Notes: a model not told the origin generated them from the letters alone. A DNA stretch of 64,000 bases from Pseudomonadota bacterium (GCA_020161695.1 JAIUOO010000010.1:1-64000), one strand, 5' to 3'; shown: positions 1-9,061, numbered from the stretch's first letter. Translations and numbers: made by a program.

Positions 1-264
1 CGCGCCCGGGCCATCGAGAACGGCGCCTTCGTCATCGCCGCGGCGCAGGGTGGCAAACATGCCTGCGGCCGCGAGACCTATGGCCACAGCCTGATCGTCG
101 ACCCGTGGGGAACGATCCTCGCCGAAGCCGATCACGACGATCCCGGCATCGTCGTCGCCGAGATCGACATGGCCAGGGTCGAGGAAACGCGCGGGCGCAT
201 TCCCTCGCTCGCCAATGGCCGCGTCTTCAGCCTGCCCGACATGTCCAGCGTCACCGCGTCATGA
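1..264 (+). CDS. carbon-nitrogen hydrolase (nitrilase superfamily), C-terminal part
   Basis: Only the last 87 codons lie in the window; the 5' end is cut off. The visible part has the nitrilase-superfamily C-terminal pattern: an [11 protein letters not shown] strand, then [19 protein letters not shown], the loop that normally follows the catalytic cysteine, and a final [10 protein letters not shown]-like segment (here [11 protein letters not shown]). The catalytic Glu, Lys and Cys would be upstream of the window. Family members hydrolyse amides, for example omega-amidase or deaminated-glutathione amidase. Its stop codon overlaps the start of the DUF1178 gene (ATGA), a pairing often seen in Rhizobiales. 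The precise substrate cannot be told from this part. Confidence 0.85.
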   Translation, partial: RARAIENGAFVIAAAQGGKHACGRETYGHSLIVDPWGTILAEADHDDPGIVVAEIDMARVEETRGRIPSLANGRVFSLPDMSSVTAS

Positions 265-737
265 TCAGATACGCCCTCCACTGCGACAAGGCCCATGAAT
301 TCGAGAGCTGGTTTCCCTCCGCCGCCAGCTATGACGAGCAGCGCAAGCGCAAGCTGGTGACCTGCCCGGTCTGCGGGTCGCACGGGATCGACAAGGCGCT
401 GATGGCGCCGCAGGTTGCCCGCAAGGACCGCGCGCCGGAGGCCCCGACGGCCCAGCCGGCGCCGGCTCAGGAGGCTCCGGCTCCGCAGGCGCCGGTCGCC
501 ATGGTCTCGCCGGCCGAGCAGGAGCTGCGGGCCAAGATCCGGGAGTTGCGCGAACATCTCACGAAGAACTCCGACCATGTCGGCGACAAGTTCGCGGAGG
601 AAGCGCGCAAGATCCATTACGGCGAGACCGAGCATCGCTCGATCCACGGCTCGGCGACGCCGGACGAGGCGCGCGAGCTGAGCGAGGAGGGCATCGAGTT
701 CCACCCGCTGCCCGTGCTGCCGGACGACCGGAACTGA
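261..737 (+). CDS. DUF1178 family protein
   Basis: A 158-residue protein starting [18 protein letters not shown]. The N-terminal half has a Cys at residue 8 and a CPVCGS knuckle near residue 35, consistent with a small zinc-ribbon. The middle is a Pro/Ala-rich linker (about 50-80) and the C-terminal half is charged and helical with a [15 protein letters not shown] segment. This is the usual architecture of DUF1178 proteins, whose function is unknown. The start is the ATG overlapping the upstream hydrolase stop by four bases, so the two are probably translationally coupled. Confidence 0.85.
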   Translation: MIRYALHCDKAHEFESWFPSAASYDEQRKRKLVTCPVCGSHGIDKALMAPQVARKDRAPEAPTAQPAPAQEAPAPQAPVAMVSPAEQELRAKIRELREHLTKNSDHVGDKFAEEARKIHYGETEHRSIHGSATPDEARELSEEGIEFHPLPVLPDDRN

Positions 738-801
738 GTGCGGCGACACATTTCGCGGCGCGGCAGATTCGCAGGTTGTAGTCAGTCTAGGATTTTTGTC
801 C

Positions 802-830
802 TTGACAACGTTACGCTGCTTCGGTACGTT
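802..830 (+). promoter_or_regulatory. candidate sigma-70-like promoter
   Basis: TTGACA at 802-807 is followed by a 17-base spacer and TACGTT at 825-830 (3 of 6 matches to TATAAT). It lies in the 265-base gap after the DUF1178 gene and would give a leader of about 165 bases for the exported protein at 1003. I see no other gene in that gap. The -10 is weak, so this is only a candidate. Confidence 0.35.
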
Positions 831-1002
831 TCGGGCATGTTCGACAACTGCGCCGGGCGTCCCGAAGCGAGGATCGTCGCGACGGCCGTGTCGAGATGCG
901 CGCCGTGGCCGATGGCCACGCCTTCCTGATGATCCCTGAGGTTCGAGCGGCTTCTCTGGCCGGTCGCATCCTGCTACGCCGGAAGCCCCGCAGGAGATTT
1001 GC

Positions 1003-1947
1003 ATGTTCCGTCCGCTCGTCCTTGCCGCCATCGTGCTTGCCGCCATGGTGCTTGCCATGTCGCCCATGGCGGTTCTGGCCGAACCCGCCACCGTCCGCAT
1101 CAGCAATGACAGCGTGCCGACGCTTTGCGCCGAGGAGGACAATGTCGACCTGCGGCTCCATGCGCCGGCGGTGCGACGCTTCCGCGTCGAGGCGGTCCAT
1201 CCGGCAGTGATCGGCTCCATCGTTCGCGATTCCACCGCGCCGGACTTCACCGACTGCACCATCACCGACAAGGCCGATTTCCGCTTCACGCCGCGTCGCG
1301 TGGTGATGCACGAGGATCAGCGCCTGCGCGTCGTCGGCATCACCTTCGACAAGTTCTGGCGGCCGGAGCGCGTGCCGGTGACGGTGGGCGCGCGGCGCGA
1401 GGAGGGCTTCCACCTGCTCCAGCTGTTCTGGAAGGAGCGGGGCTCGGCGCCCTACGAATTCCTGGTCCTCTATCCCGTCGACGGCTACTGGCGGATCAAG
1501 CCGCGCCCGCCGCGGCATCTGCGCGACATCGCCTACGGCACCTCGGTTCTGCTCGGCCCCATCGAGGTGATGCAGCGGCCGGTGGTGAATCTCTCGGCCA
1601 TCGCCTTCGACCCCGCGACGATGACGTTCAGCCTGACGTTCCGGGCCGGCGGCACGGCGACCGTCAAGGTCGATGCGGTGGACCGCACGCGCGTCGCGCT
1701 CGACGTGGCGCTGGAACGCGCGGTGCCGGGCGGCCCCTTCGCGGGCCTGCGCTCCATGTACGTGACCGAGACCAATGCCGACGGCGCGCGCGTCGAGTGG
1801 CGCAGGCGCGGCGAGAACCGCTGGCAGGAGAACCCGGTGATGGATTTCAAGGGCGGCGAGGGCATCGAGATGCGGCTCGGGCGCAACCAGCCGAGCCGGC
1901 ACAACACGTCCTCGCCCGACCACCGCTTCCTCGGCTTTTCGGAATAG
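1003..1947 (+). CDS. exported hypothetical protein
   Basis: A 314-residue protein with a clear Sec-type signal peptide (hydrophobic residues about 4-22, cleavage likely after VLA near residue 26). The mature part has two cysteines (CAEED and DCTITDK) about 45 residues apart that could form a disulphide, and alternating beta-rich sequence. I do not recognise the family. An AGGAG-like ribosome site (gcaggagatttgc) lies just before the ATG. It stands alone between a possible promoter at 802 and the reductase gene that starts 78 bases after its stop. Confidence 0.7.
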   Translation: MFRPLVLAAIVLAAMVLAMSPMAVLAEPATVRISNDSVPTLCAEEDNVDLRLHAPAVRRFRVEAVHPAVIGSIVRDSTAPDFTDCTITDKADFRFTPRRVVMHEDQRLRVVGITFDKFWRPERVPVTVGARREEGFHLLQLFWKERGSAPYEFLVLYPVDGYWRIKPRPPRHLRDIAYGTSVLLGPIEVMQRPVVNLSAIAFDPATMTFSLTFRAGGTATVKVDAVDRTRVALDVALERAVPGGPFAGLRSMYVTETNADGARVEWRRRGENRWQENPVMDFKGGEGIEMRLGRNQPSRHNTSSPDHRFLGFSE

Positions 1948-2025
1948 GTCGCGGCGTCTCGCCGGTTGCCGGCGGCCTGCTATAGTCCGGCCTTCCCGCG
2001 GAAGACGGGACCGGAGGACACCCCC

Positions 2026-3048
2026 ATGAAGGCCATCGTCATCGAGGGCTTCGGCGACCCCGCCGACACGATCCAGCTCAAGGACCTGCCCGAACTGTCG
2101 CCGCCGGGCGCCGGCGAGGTGACGGTCGAGATGCTGGTGCTCAACATCAATCCGTCCGACCTCCTGCAGATCCAGGGCCTCTACGGCGTATCGAAGCCGC
2201 CGCTGCCATTCGTTCCGGGCGGCGAGGCGGTCGGCCGCATCGCGGCGGTCGGCGAGGGCGTGAAGGGTCTTGCCGTCGGTGACATCGTCTCGCCGATGAT
2301 CCTCAATTGCTGGGTGGAGCGGGTGAACATCAAGGCCTCGCTCGCCATGAAGCTGCCGGCGGGCATCGATCTCAGCCAGGCCGCCATGCTGAAGGGCAAT
2401 CCGGCGACGGCGGTGGCGCTGCTCAACGACCAGGTGGCGCTGAAGCCCGGCGACTGGCTGATGCAGAATGCCGCGAACTCGGCGGTCGGCACCTTCCTGG
2501 TGAAGCTCGCCGCGCAGCGCGGCATCAACACGCTGAACATCGTCCGGCGCGACAGCGCGGTCGATGGCGTGAAGGCCGCCGGCGGCACGGCGGTCATCGC
2601 CGATGCGCTGGATGACGCGCGCGCGTTCCGCAAGCGGGTGCGCGAGGCGACCGGCGGCGCCGAGGTGAAGCTTGCCATCGACGCCATCGGCGGGGCGGCG
2701 ACCGGCGTCATGGCCAATGCGATCGCCGATGGCGGCACCATCGTCAATTACGGCCTGCTCTCCGGCGAGCAGTGCCGGATCGACGCGCAGCACCTGATCT
2801 TCCGCAAGGTGGTGCTCAAGGGCTTCTGGCTGATCCACTGGTTCCAGGAGGCCGGGCGCGAGCGGCTGGCGGAAACCTACACCACCATCGCGAAGGGCAT
2901 GGCGGACGGCACGCTGACGACGCCGGTGGCCGAACTGATCCCGATGGCGGAGGCGAAGCGCGCCATGGCGGCGGCTGGCGAGGCCGGCCGGGCCGGCAAG
3001 GTGCTGATGGCGACGCCCGCCGGCATCACCGTCGTCGGCAAGGGCTGA
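2026..3048 (+). CDS. zinc-free medium-chain dehydrogenase/reductase (2-enoyl thioester reductase-like)
   Basis: A 340-residue MDR-superfamily protein. It begins MKAIVIEGFGDP, has the GroES-like part with NINPSDLLQIQGLYG (residues about 43-57) and a Rossmann domain with NAANSAVGTFLVKLAAQRGI, where the usual GxGxxG is replaced by the NSAVG form seen in enoyl thioester reductases (MECR/ETR group). No catalytic or structural zinc cysteine set is visible. It probably reduces an enoyl or quinone-like substrate with NADPH. The ATG at 2026 is chosen because the family starts there and because GGAGG lies about 9 bases upstream. A hairpin terminator follows directly. Confidence 0.85.
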   Translation: MKAIVIEGFGDPADTIQLKDLPELSPPGAGEVTVEMLVLNINPSDLLQIQGLYGVSKPPLPFVPGGEAVGRIAAVGEGVKGLAVGDIVSPMILNCWVERVNIKASLAMKLPAGIDLSQAAMLKGNPATAVALLNDQVALKPGDWLMQNAANSAVGTFLVKLAAQRGINTLNIVRRDSAVDGVKAAGGTAVIADALDDARAFRKRVREATGGAEVKLAIDAIGGAATGVMANAIADGGTIVNYGLLSGEQCRIDAQHLIFRKVVLKGFWLIHWFQEAGRERLAETYTTIAKGMADGTLTTPVAELIPMAEAKRAMAAAGEAGRAGKVLMATPAGITVVGKG

Positions 3049-3051
3049 AAC

Positions 3052-3076
3052 GAAAAACGGGGCCCGAAGGCCCCGT
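3052..3076 (-). terminator. Rho-independent terminator at the end of the rplS operon
   Basis: Read on the minus strand, an 8-bp stem ACGGGGCC / GGCCCCGT closes a TTCG tetraloop (3057-3076) and runs straight into TTTTTCG. It lies 86 bases past the rplS stop and 9 bases after the convergent reductase gene, so it mainly ends the minus-strand operon. The stem would also form in the plus-strand transcript, but without a T-tract. Confidence 0.85.
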
Positions 3077-3161
3077 TCCGCAACTGCGATCCAAGTCGTC
3101 TTCTATCGCATTTTCTTCACGCGAACCGGTAACCACTTCGCTCGAAAATGCTTTACGAGGA

Positions 3162-3539
3162 TCAGGCCTTGTCGCTGGCGCGCTCGGTGCGCTCGGCGAT
3201 GCGGGCCGACTTGCCGCGACGATCGCGCAGGTAATAGAGCTTCGCGCGGCGGACCTTGCCGCGGCGGACCACCTTCACCGAGTCGATGACGGGGGAGTAG
3301 ATCGGGAAGACGCGCTCGACGCCCTCGCCGTAGGAAATCTTGCGGACGGTGAAGCTCTCCATCAGGCCGCCGCCGGAGCGGGCGATGACGACGCCCTCGT
3401 AGGCCTGAACGCGCGAGCGCTCGCCTTCGCGGACCTTCACGTTGACGATGACGGTGTCGCCGGGCTGGAAGTCGGGGATCTTCTTCTCGCCGAGGACGCG
3501 GGCGGCCTCTTCGGCCTCGATGGTCTGGATGAGGTTCAT
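3162..3539 (-). CDS. rplS: 50S ribosomal protein L19
   Basis: A 125-residue protein with the L19 hallmarks: [52 protein letters not shown] and [25 protein letters not shown]19 sits at the 30S-50S interface. The start at 3539 ([11 protein letters not shown]) matches the family; nine extra in-frame residues upstream are not expected. It is the last gene of the ffh-rpsP-rimM-trmD-rplS run, 156 bases after trmD, and is followed by a strong terminator. Confidence 0.97.
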   Translation of the reverse strand: MNLIQTIEAEEAARVLGEKKIPDFQPGDTVIVNVKVREGERSRVQAYEGVVIARSGGGLMESFTVRKISYGEGVERVFPIYSPVIDSVKVVRRGKVRRAKLYYLRDRRGKSARIAERTERASDKA

Positions 3540-3695
3540 GGCTCTGATCCTTGTGGCCCTTGCCACGAGCGGCAGGGCATCTTGTTGGTCTTGGTTCTGG
3601 GGACGGGCACCGGGGGCGCCCGAGCGACCGACGGCAGCGTCAAATGACGCCTTTTGCCAGCGGACGCGGCTCCTTACTGGAATGCGGCGGGTTTG

Positions 3696-4391
3696 TCACC
3701 CCTTCCGGGGCTGATATTTGGCCCAGAGGTCCGGCCGCCGCTCGCGGGTGAGGCGCTCGGCCTCGGACCGCCGCCACTTCGCGACCCTGGCGTGGTCGCC
3801 GGAGACGAGGATCTCCGGGATCGTCCGGCCCTCGAAGACCTGCGGCCGCGTGTAGTGCGGATATTCGAGCAGGCCGGCCTCGAAGCTCTCCTCGGTGCCG
3901 GAATCGTCGTGGCCCATGACGCCGGGCAGGAGGCGGACGACGGCATCGACCAGCACCATGGCGGCAAGTTCGCCCCCCGACAGCACGTAGTCGCCGATGG
4001 AGACCTCCTCCAGCGCGCGGGCCTCGATGACGCGCTCGTCGACGCCCTCGAACCGGCCGCAGAGGATGACCACGCCGGGGCCGGCGGCGAGTTCGCGAAC
4101 GCGCTCCTGCGTCAGCGGGCGCCCGCGCGGCGACATGTAGAGGCGCGGGCGCGGATCGCCCTCTGGCGCGACATGGTCGATGGCGCGGGCGAGCACGTCG
4201 GGCTTCATCACCATGCCGGGACCGCCGCCGGCGGGCGTGTCGTCCACGGCGCGGTGGCGTCCCTCCGCGAAGTCGCGCAGGAGATGGGTGTCGAGCGTCC
4301 AGGCCTGGCCCATGGCGCGCCCGGCCAGCGAGACGCCGAGGGGGCCGGGGAACATCTCGGGATAGAGGGTCAGCACCGAGGCGCGGAACAT
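3696..4391 (-). CDS. trmD: tRNA (guanine37-N1)-methyltransferase
   Basis: A 231-residue SPOUT-fold methyltransferase. Family segments seen are [14 protein letters not shown] at the N-terminus, [41 protein letters not shown] and [32 protein letters not shown], the last two forming the trefoil-knot S-adenosylmethionine site. It methylates G37 of tRNAs reading CNN codons, preventing +1 frameshifts. I chose the ATG at 4391; a GTG at 4415 inside the end of rimM would add eight residues. It follows rimM in the same operon. Confidence 0.96.
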   Translation of the reverse strand: MFRASVLTLYPEMFPGPLGVSLAGRAMGQAWTLDTHLLRDFAEGRHRAVDDTPAGGGPGMVMKPDVLARAIDHVAPEGDPRPRLYMSPRGRPLTQERVRELAAGPGVVILCGRFEGVDERVIEARALEEVSIGDYVLSGGELAAMVLVDAVVRLLPGVMGHDDSGTEESFEAGLLEYPHYTRPQVFEGRTIPEILVSGDHARVAKWRRSEAERLTRERRPDLWAKYQPRKG

Positions 4392-4407
4392 CGGTCGCGT
4401 TTCCCGT

Positions 4408-4947
4408 TCAGTCACGGTCTTCCGGGCCGCGCTGAGTGTCCTCCAGCAGGCCCTCGGGCGGATCGACGACGACGCGTCCGCCTTTGATGTCGACGGTCGG
4501 CACGACGGCTTTCGTGAACGGGATCATCACCGACTTCCGCGCCCGGCGCGCGACGTCGAGCATGTCGCCCGCGCCGAAGTCATAGACCGCGGTGACGGTG
4601 CCGATGAGCTCGCCGGAGGTGGTCTCGACCTTCAGGCCGATCAGGTCGGCGTGAAGGAACTCGTCCTCGGCCTCGTCCGCGGCGGGAATGCGCTCGCGCG
4701 GCACGAAGAGCTGGAGATTGGTGACGGCCTCGGCATCGTCGCGGGTCTTCAGCTCGGCGATGCGGGCGACCATCACCTCGCCGGCCGGGCGCAGGCTCTG
4801 GACCGTGAAGAGGCGGCCGTCGCGCGAGGCGAGGGGGGAATAGTTGGCGATGGCGGCCGGGTCCTGCGTGAAGGACTTCACGCGCACCTCGCCCCTGACG
4901 CCGTGCGGCGCCCCGAATTTCGCGACGAGGACGAGATCGGAGGACAT
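4408..4947 (-). CDS. rimM: ribosome maturation factor RimM
   Basis: A 179-residue protein with the N-terminal RimM barrel ([22 protein letters not shown]) and the C-terminal PRC-barrel segment ([34 protein letters not shown], then [29 protein letters not shown]). RimM helps assemble the 30S head and binds S19. The ATG at 4947 is preferred over an upstream in-frame TTG at 4959. It lies between rpsP and trmD as in most bacteria; a repeat cluster separates it from rpsP. Confidence 0.95.
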   Translation of the reverse strand: MSSDLVLVAKFGAPHGVRGEVRVKSFTQDPAAIANYSPLASRDGRLFTVQSLRPAGEVMVARIAELKTRDDAEAVTNLQLFVPRERIPAADEAEDEFLHADLIGLKVETTSGELIGTVTAVYDFGAGDMLDVARRARKSVMIPFTKAVVPTVDIKGGRVVVDPPEGLLEDTQRGPEDRD

Positions 4948-4965
4948 GGGAGCCGCCAACGATAA

Positions 4966-5090
4966 CCCTCTCCCCTTGCGGGAGAGGGCGCCCGCGTCAG
5001 CGGGCGGGTGAGGGGAGACAAGGCAAAGGCGGCTGACCGCACCCTCACCCGACGCCTGACGGCGTCACCCTCTCCCATGAAGGGAGAGGG
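4966..5090. repeat. REP/BIME-like palindromic repeat cluster in the rpsP-rimM gap
   Basis: Four hairpins occur in mirror order: CCCTCTCCC/GGGAGAGGG (4966-4988), CGCCCGC/GCGGGCG (4989-5006), GACGCC/GGCGTC (5051-5066) and CCCTCTCCC/GGGAGAGGG (5068-5090). GGGTGAGGG near 5005 also pairs with CCCTCACCC near 5042. The whole is two similar modules head to head, as in bacterial interspersed mosaic elements. It is inside the operon, so it would be transcribed and could stabilise the upstream rpsP message or reduce readthrough to rimM. Confidence 0.8.
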
Positions 5091-5107
5091 TTCGCGCACC
5101 AACGTCC

Positions 5108-5470
5108 TCAGCCCTCGGCCGGAGCCTCGGCGCCCTTCGCGGCCTTGGCGGCCTTCGACGCGGCGCGCTCCTCGGCCTTCTTGCCGGGGACGGCCTTCTC
5201 AGGGTTGTTCGTGGCGGTGCGCTTCATCAGGCCCTCGGCGTCGAGGAAGCGGGCCACGCGGTCCGACGGGGTCGCGCCCTTGGCGATCCAGGCCTTGGCC
5301 TTCTCGACGTCGACCTCGTAGCGCTTCTGGTCCTTGGCGAGCATCGGGTTGTAGATGCCGATCTTCTCGATGAAGCGGCCGTCGCGCGGCGAGCGCGAGT
5401 CGGCGACGACGATCTGGTAGAAGGGGCGCTTCTTGGTGCCGCGGCGGGCGAGGCGGATCTTGAGCGACAT
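5108..5470 (-). CDS. rpsP: 30S ribosomal protein S16
   Basis: A 120-residue S16 with the conserved start [26 protein letters not shown] and the [15 protein letters not shown] and [12 protein letters not shown] segments. The C-terminal 40 residues form an Ala/Lys/Glu-rich tail ([16 protein letters not shown]), typical of alphaproteobacterial S16. It lies 63 bases downstream of ffh and starts the rpsP-rimM-trmD-rplS unit. Confidence 0.97.
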   Translation of the reverse strand: MSLKIRLARRGTKKRPFYQIVVADSRSPRDGRFIEKIGIYNPMLAKDQKRYEVDVEKAKAWIAKGATPSDRVARFLDAEGLMKRTATNNPEKAVPGKKAEERAASKAAKAAKGAEAPAEG

Positions 5471-5533
5471 GGGTTACTCCGTGATGTGTCGTTCTGGATT
5501 TGAGTGGAATGCGATGCGGATGGGTTAGGCCGG

Positions 5534-7072
5534 CTACTTCTTCTTGCCGAACGGGAAGCCGGGAAGGCCGGGGAGCTTGCCGCCGCCGAGGCCGCCGAGC
5601 CCCGGAAAGCCGGGAGGCAGGCCGCCCGGCGGGAGAGCGGGCATCTTGTCGGGAAGGCCGCCGGGCAGCTTCTTCTGCATCTCGGCGATCATTTCCGGCG
5701 TCGGCTGGGGCATGCCGCCCCCGCCGCCGAGGCCGAACATGTTGGCAAGGCCGGCCATCGGGCCGCGCTTGCCCTGCGCGCCGCCCATGGACTTCATCAT
5801 GTCGGCCATGCCGCGATGCATCTTGAGGAGCTTGTTGACGTCCTCGGGGTTCGTGCCGGAGCCGCGCGCGATGCGGCGGCGGCGCTTACCGTCGATTTCC
5901 TTGGGGTTGCGGCGCTCCCACGGCGTCATGGCGAAGATGATCGCGCGCTGGCGCTTGAACATCTTGTCGTCGCCCATGCCGGCGATCTTGCCCTGCATCG
6001 CCTTCATGCCGGGGATCATGCCCATCAGGCTCTGCATGCCGCCGAGCTTCATCATCTGGTCGAGCTGGTCGCCCATGTCGTCCAGGTTGAACTGGCCGGC
6101 CTGCATGCGCCTGGCGATCGCCATGCCTTTTTCGGCATCGATCGTCTCGGCGGCCTTCTCGACCAGGGAGACGATGTCGCCCATGCCGAGGATGCGGTTG
6201 GCGACGCGGGAGGGGTGGAACTCCTCCAGCCCGTCCATCTTTTCCGATGTGCCGAGCAGCTTGATCGGCTTGCCGGTGACGGCGCGCATGGAGAGCGCGG
6301 CGCCGCCGCGGCCGTCGCCGTCGACGCGGGTGAGCGCGACGCCGGTGACATTGACGCGGGCCGTGAAGGAGCGCGCGACATTGACGGCGTCCTGACCGGT
6401 GAGGCTGTCGACGACAAGAAGGGTTTCGTGCGGGCGGGCGGCGGCCTCGACCTCCGCCACCTCGATCATCAGGGCTTCGTCGACATGGGTGCGGCCGGCG
6501 GTGTCGAGCATCACCACGTCGTAGCCGCCGAGCTTGCCGGCCTCGATGGCGCGGCGGGCGATCTGCACCGGCGACTGGCCCGCGACGATGGGAAGGGTGT
6601 CGATGCCGATCTGCTTGCCGAGGACGGCGAGCTGCTCCATCGCGGCCGGACGGCGCGTATCGAGCGAGGCCATCAGCACTTTCTTCTTCTGGCGTTCGAA
6701 GAGGCGCTTGGCGAGCTTGGCGGTGGTGGTGGTCTTGCCCGAGCCTTGCAGGCCGACCATCATGATCGGCACCGGCGGCACGGCCTGGAGGTCGATGGCG
6801 ACGCCCTCGCTGCCGAGCGTGTCGACCAGCGTGTCGTGGACGATCTTCACGACCATCTGGCCGGGGGTCACCGATTTCAGGACCTCGGCGCCGACCGCGC
6901 GGTCGCGGACCTTGTCGGTGAACGAGCGCACGACCTCGAGCGCCACGTCGGCCTCGAGCAGGGCGCGGCGCACCTCGCGCATCGCCTCCTGCACGTCGGC
7001 TTCGCTCAGCGCGCCGCGGCCCTTGAGGCGGTCGAGGATGCCGGACAGTCGTGTCGACAGGCCTTCGAACAT
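5534..7072 (-). CDS. ffh: signal recognition particle protein
   Basis: A 512-residue SRP54-type GTPase. The N domain begins MFEGLSTRLSGILDRLKGRG; the G domain has GLQGSGKTTTTAKLAKRL (P-loop), DTAGR and TRVDGDGRGGAALS; the C-terminal M domain is methionine rich and ends in a Gly/Pro-rich tail (LPPGGLPPGFPGLGGLGG). Ffh binds signal sequences and 4.5S RNA and docks at FtsY for co-translational membrane insertion. The start at 7072 is taken from the family N-terminus; the open frame extends 30 codons further with no homology. Confidence 0.97.
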   Translation of the reverse strand: MFEGLSTRLSGILDRLKGRGALSEADVQEAMREVRRALLEADVALEVVRSFTDKVRDRAVGAEVLKSVTPGQMVVKIVHDTLVDTLGSEGVAIDLQAVPPVPIMMVGLQGSGKTTTTAKLAKRLFERQKKKVLMASLDTRRPAAMEQLAVLGKQIGIDTLPIVAGQSPVQIARRAIEAGKLGGYDVVMLDTAGRTHVDEALMIEVAEVEAAARPHETLLVVDSLTGQDAVNVARSFTARVNVTGVALTRVDGDGRGGAALSMRAVTGKPIKLLGTSEKMDGLEEFHPSRVANRILGMGDIVSLVEKAAETIDAEKGMAIARRMQAGQFNLDDMGDQLDQMMKLGGMQSLMGMIPGMKAMQGKIAGMGDDKMFKRQRAIIFAMTPWERRNPKEIDGKRRRRIARGSGTNPEDVNKLLKMHRGMADMMKSMGGAQGKRGPMAGLANMFGLGGGGGMPQPTPEMIAEMQKKLPGGLPDKMPALPPGGLPPGFPGLGGLGGGKLPGLPGFPFGKKK

Positions 7073-7298
7073 TGTCGCTCCGGAGTTCACCTGATGGGAT
7101 GGCCCAAAGGTGGTCTCGGCGTCCCGGAACCGCAACGCATTTCGCGCCCGAGGGCGCACCATGCGCTGTCGGGCGGGAGCCTCCGGGGTCAGGCCCCGGT
7201 CGGCGGAAGCAGGTCTCGGAAAATCGAGAGTGGGGCGCGGATAGAGGGAAAGCGGCGGAAAGTCAAGGAAAGCGGGCGGGTGCTGAGGATACCTGCCG

Positions 7299-7781
7299 TC
7301 AATCGCCCTCGCCCGGAACCCAAGCGTAACCCGCTTCCGCGCTCACGAACTCCCGAATGATCGGCTCATTGAAGCCGACCGTTTCGTAGCAGTAATCATC
7401 GCCGGGAAAGCAGAAATGGCGCAAAATCTTCCGGTTGGCGACGTCGGGGTTACGCGTCATCGGGTGGTGAGGCGCTATTGCGTCTATGATCCGTGAGTTC
7501 TTCGTCTCCTTGATGTAGCTCCGGCGCCAGCCATCGCCGTGACCCACGATGGAGTAAAGCACTTCTTCGACAGCCAGATAGACATCGCATCTGATCGAGA
7601 TGCCGAACGCGGGCGGTCTCACACGTGATCCAGCAGTCAATCCTGATAGCTTGATCGAACCATCGACGACGAGGAGGTGCAATCGTCCCTCCCATTGTCC
7701 TCTATTGATCGCAAACGGCGATCCGATCCCGTCGATGATCGACGGATAGGCGTGCCATTCGAGGTCGGGATCGGGAAACAT
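7299..7781 (-). CDS. hypothetical protein of atypical composition
   Basis: A 160-residue soluble protein beginning MFPDPDLEWHAYPSI. I recognise no family. It has several cysteines and aromatic residues and no signal peptide or membrane segment. The stretch is visibly less GC-rich than its neighbours and uses rarer codons (ATA, TTA-type, AGT), which suggests recent acquisition. It is divergent from the DUF2161-like gene, and a 17-base dyad (7831-7847) lies between them. Confidence 0.55.
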   Translation of the reverse strand: MFPDPDLEWHAYPSIIDGIGSPFAINRGQWEGRLHLLVVDGSIKLSGLTAGSRVRPPAFGISIRCDVYLAVEEVLYSIVGHGDGWRRSYIKETKNSRIIDAIAPHHPMTRNPDVANRKILRHFCFPGDDYCYETVGFNEPIIREFVSAEAGYAWVPGEGD

Positions 7782-7830
7782 AGATACCCGCGTGAAATTC
7801 AGTTGCAGAATGCCGCTAGCTTGCCGCCGT

Positions 7831-7847
7831 TTGTAGCGAGGCTACAA
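7831..7847. promoter_or_regulatory. inverted repeat between divergent genes (possible operator)
   Basis: TTGTAGC GAG GCTACAA is a perfect 7-bp dyad with a 3-base centre, lying 50 bases from the minus-strand start at 7781 and 48 bases from the plus-strand start at 7895. No T-tract follows on either side, so a terminator is unlikely. No regulator gene is adjacent. Confidence 0.4.
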
Positions 7848-7894
7848 CCCAACCAGTATGCTGCCAAATTCGGCACTCGCGCCAACGGCCTCCC

Positions 7895-8566
7895 GTGGAA
7901 ACCTCGCTCTACCTCCCCGTCAAAACCTTCCTCGAAGGCCTCGGCTTCGCGGTGAAGGGCGAGGTCATGGGCTGCGACCTCGTGGCGCTGAAGGACGGCG
8001 CGCCGGAAGCCGTGGTGATCGGCGAGCTGAAACTCTCCTTCACGCTGGAACTGGTGCTGCAGGCGGTCGACCGCTCGGCCGCCGCCGACGAGGTCTGGCT
8101 GGCGGTGAAGGCTTCAGCACGGGGGCGCGGCCGCGAGCACGATTCACGGGTCAGGAAGCTCTGCCGGCTCTGCGGTTTCGGGCTCCTGTCGGTGCTGCCG
8201 ATGGGCGGCGTGGAGGTCGTGGTCGAGCCGGTACCGTGGAAACCGCGCCACGACGGCAAGCGCCGCTCGCGGATCGTCGCCGAGCATCGCCGCCGCAAGG
8301 GCGACCCCGCCGAGGGCGGCTCGACCCGCCGTCCCATCATGACCGCCTACCGGCAGCGGACGCTGGCCATGGCGCAGGCGCTGGCGGCGGGCCCGCTGCG
8401 GCCGCGCGATCTCCGGGAGCTTGCGCCCGACGCGCTGGCGATCCTTACCCGCAATGTCTACGGCTGGTTCGAGCGCACGGGCCGGGGTGTCTATGCGCTG
8501 TCGGAGCCCGGCCATGCCGCGCTCGCGACATGGAAGGAGCATCTGCCGGCGAGGCCGGCGGAATAG
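7895..8566 (+). CDS. DUF2161-like putative phosphodiesterase (PD-(D/E)XK-type fold)
   Basis: A 223-residue protein. Its N-terminal part (METSLYLPVKTFLEGLGFAVKGEVMGCDLVALK, then VVIGELKLSF) has the D-x(n)-E-x-K arrangement of the restriction-nuclease-like fold and looks like the DUF2161 family. The C-terminal part (about 150-223) looks like a small winged-helix region ending in GRGVYALSEPGHAALATWKEH. The start is a GTG at 7895. Known members are uncharacterised, so the biochemical role is open. Confidence 0.7.
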   Translation: METSLYLPVKTFLEGLGFAVKGEVMGCDLVALKDGAPEAVVIGELKLSFTLELVLQAVDRSAAADEVWLAVKASARGRGREHDSRVRKLCRLCGFGLLSVLPMGGVEVVVEPVPWKPRHDGKRRSRIVAEHRRRKGDPAEGGSTRRPIMTAYRQRTLAMAQALAAGPLRPRDLRELAPDALAILTRNVYGWFERTGRGVYALSEPGHAALATWKEHLPARPAE

Positions 8567-8779
8567 GCCGGGCGGGCCTGCTGTTGCGTTGAACGGGCGC
8601 GGATGGCAGGCCGAAGCCATGGCGTGTGGTCAAAGCCAGCCTGACGCGACCTGCGAAACAGCGGCGGGCCTGCGATGTGGCGAGCCGGCCTTTGCGACCA
8701 AAGGTCGCCCGGGGGGCACAATTGGGCCGCAAGCGCATTATCTCCTGCGCGTATCCCGCACCGCAAAAGGAGACGAACC

Positions 8780-9061
8780 GTGCCTGTCCGCTCGCGACGC
8801 GCCGTCCTGTCCGCCGCCCTCGGCCTGTCGGTCGTCGCGCCGCTGGCCCTCGCTCATGCGGGCGAACGCCCGGTGACGCCCGAGGAACTGCGCCAGATCG
8901 CCGATACGCTCAGGCGCGAGGGCTTCACCCGCTGGGGCGATGTCGCGTTCGACGACGGCCGCTTCGAGGTGGATGACGCGGTTGGCGCCGACGGGCGCAA
9001 GTATGAGCTGAAGCTGTCGAGCGTCGATTTCGCGATCCTCTCGCGCAAGCTCGACGACTGA
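8780..9061 (+). CDS. small exported PepSY-like protein
   Basis: A 93-residue protein with a signal peptide (RRAVLSAALGLSVVAPLALAHA, cleavage near residue 27). The mature part, TPEELRQIADTLRREGFTRWGDVAFDDGRFEVDDAVGADGRKYELKLS, resembles a single PepSY/DUF2502-type fold used by small periplasmic proteins. The start is a GTG at 8780 with an AGGAGA site eight bases upstream. It is convergent with and abuts the next gene. Confidence 0.65.
   Translation: MPVRSRRAVLSAALGLSVVAPLALAHAGERPVTPEELRQIADTLRREGFTRWGDVAFDDGRFEVDDAVGADGRKYELKLSSVDFAILSRKLDD

Noticed and set aside
811-2838. Long open frame (about 675 codons) on the minus strand
   Set aside because: It lies opposite the exported protein and the reductase, and its translation is His/Arg/Asp-rich low complexity typical of antisense frames in GC-rich DNA.
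4966-5090. Rho-independent terminator between rpsP and rimM
   Set aside because: No T-tract follows any of the hairpins on the minus strand, and the operon continues.
5504-7360. 618-codon plus-strand frame
   Set aside because: Entirely antisense to ffh; composition is Ala/His/Asp repeats with no domain.
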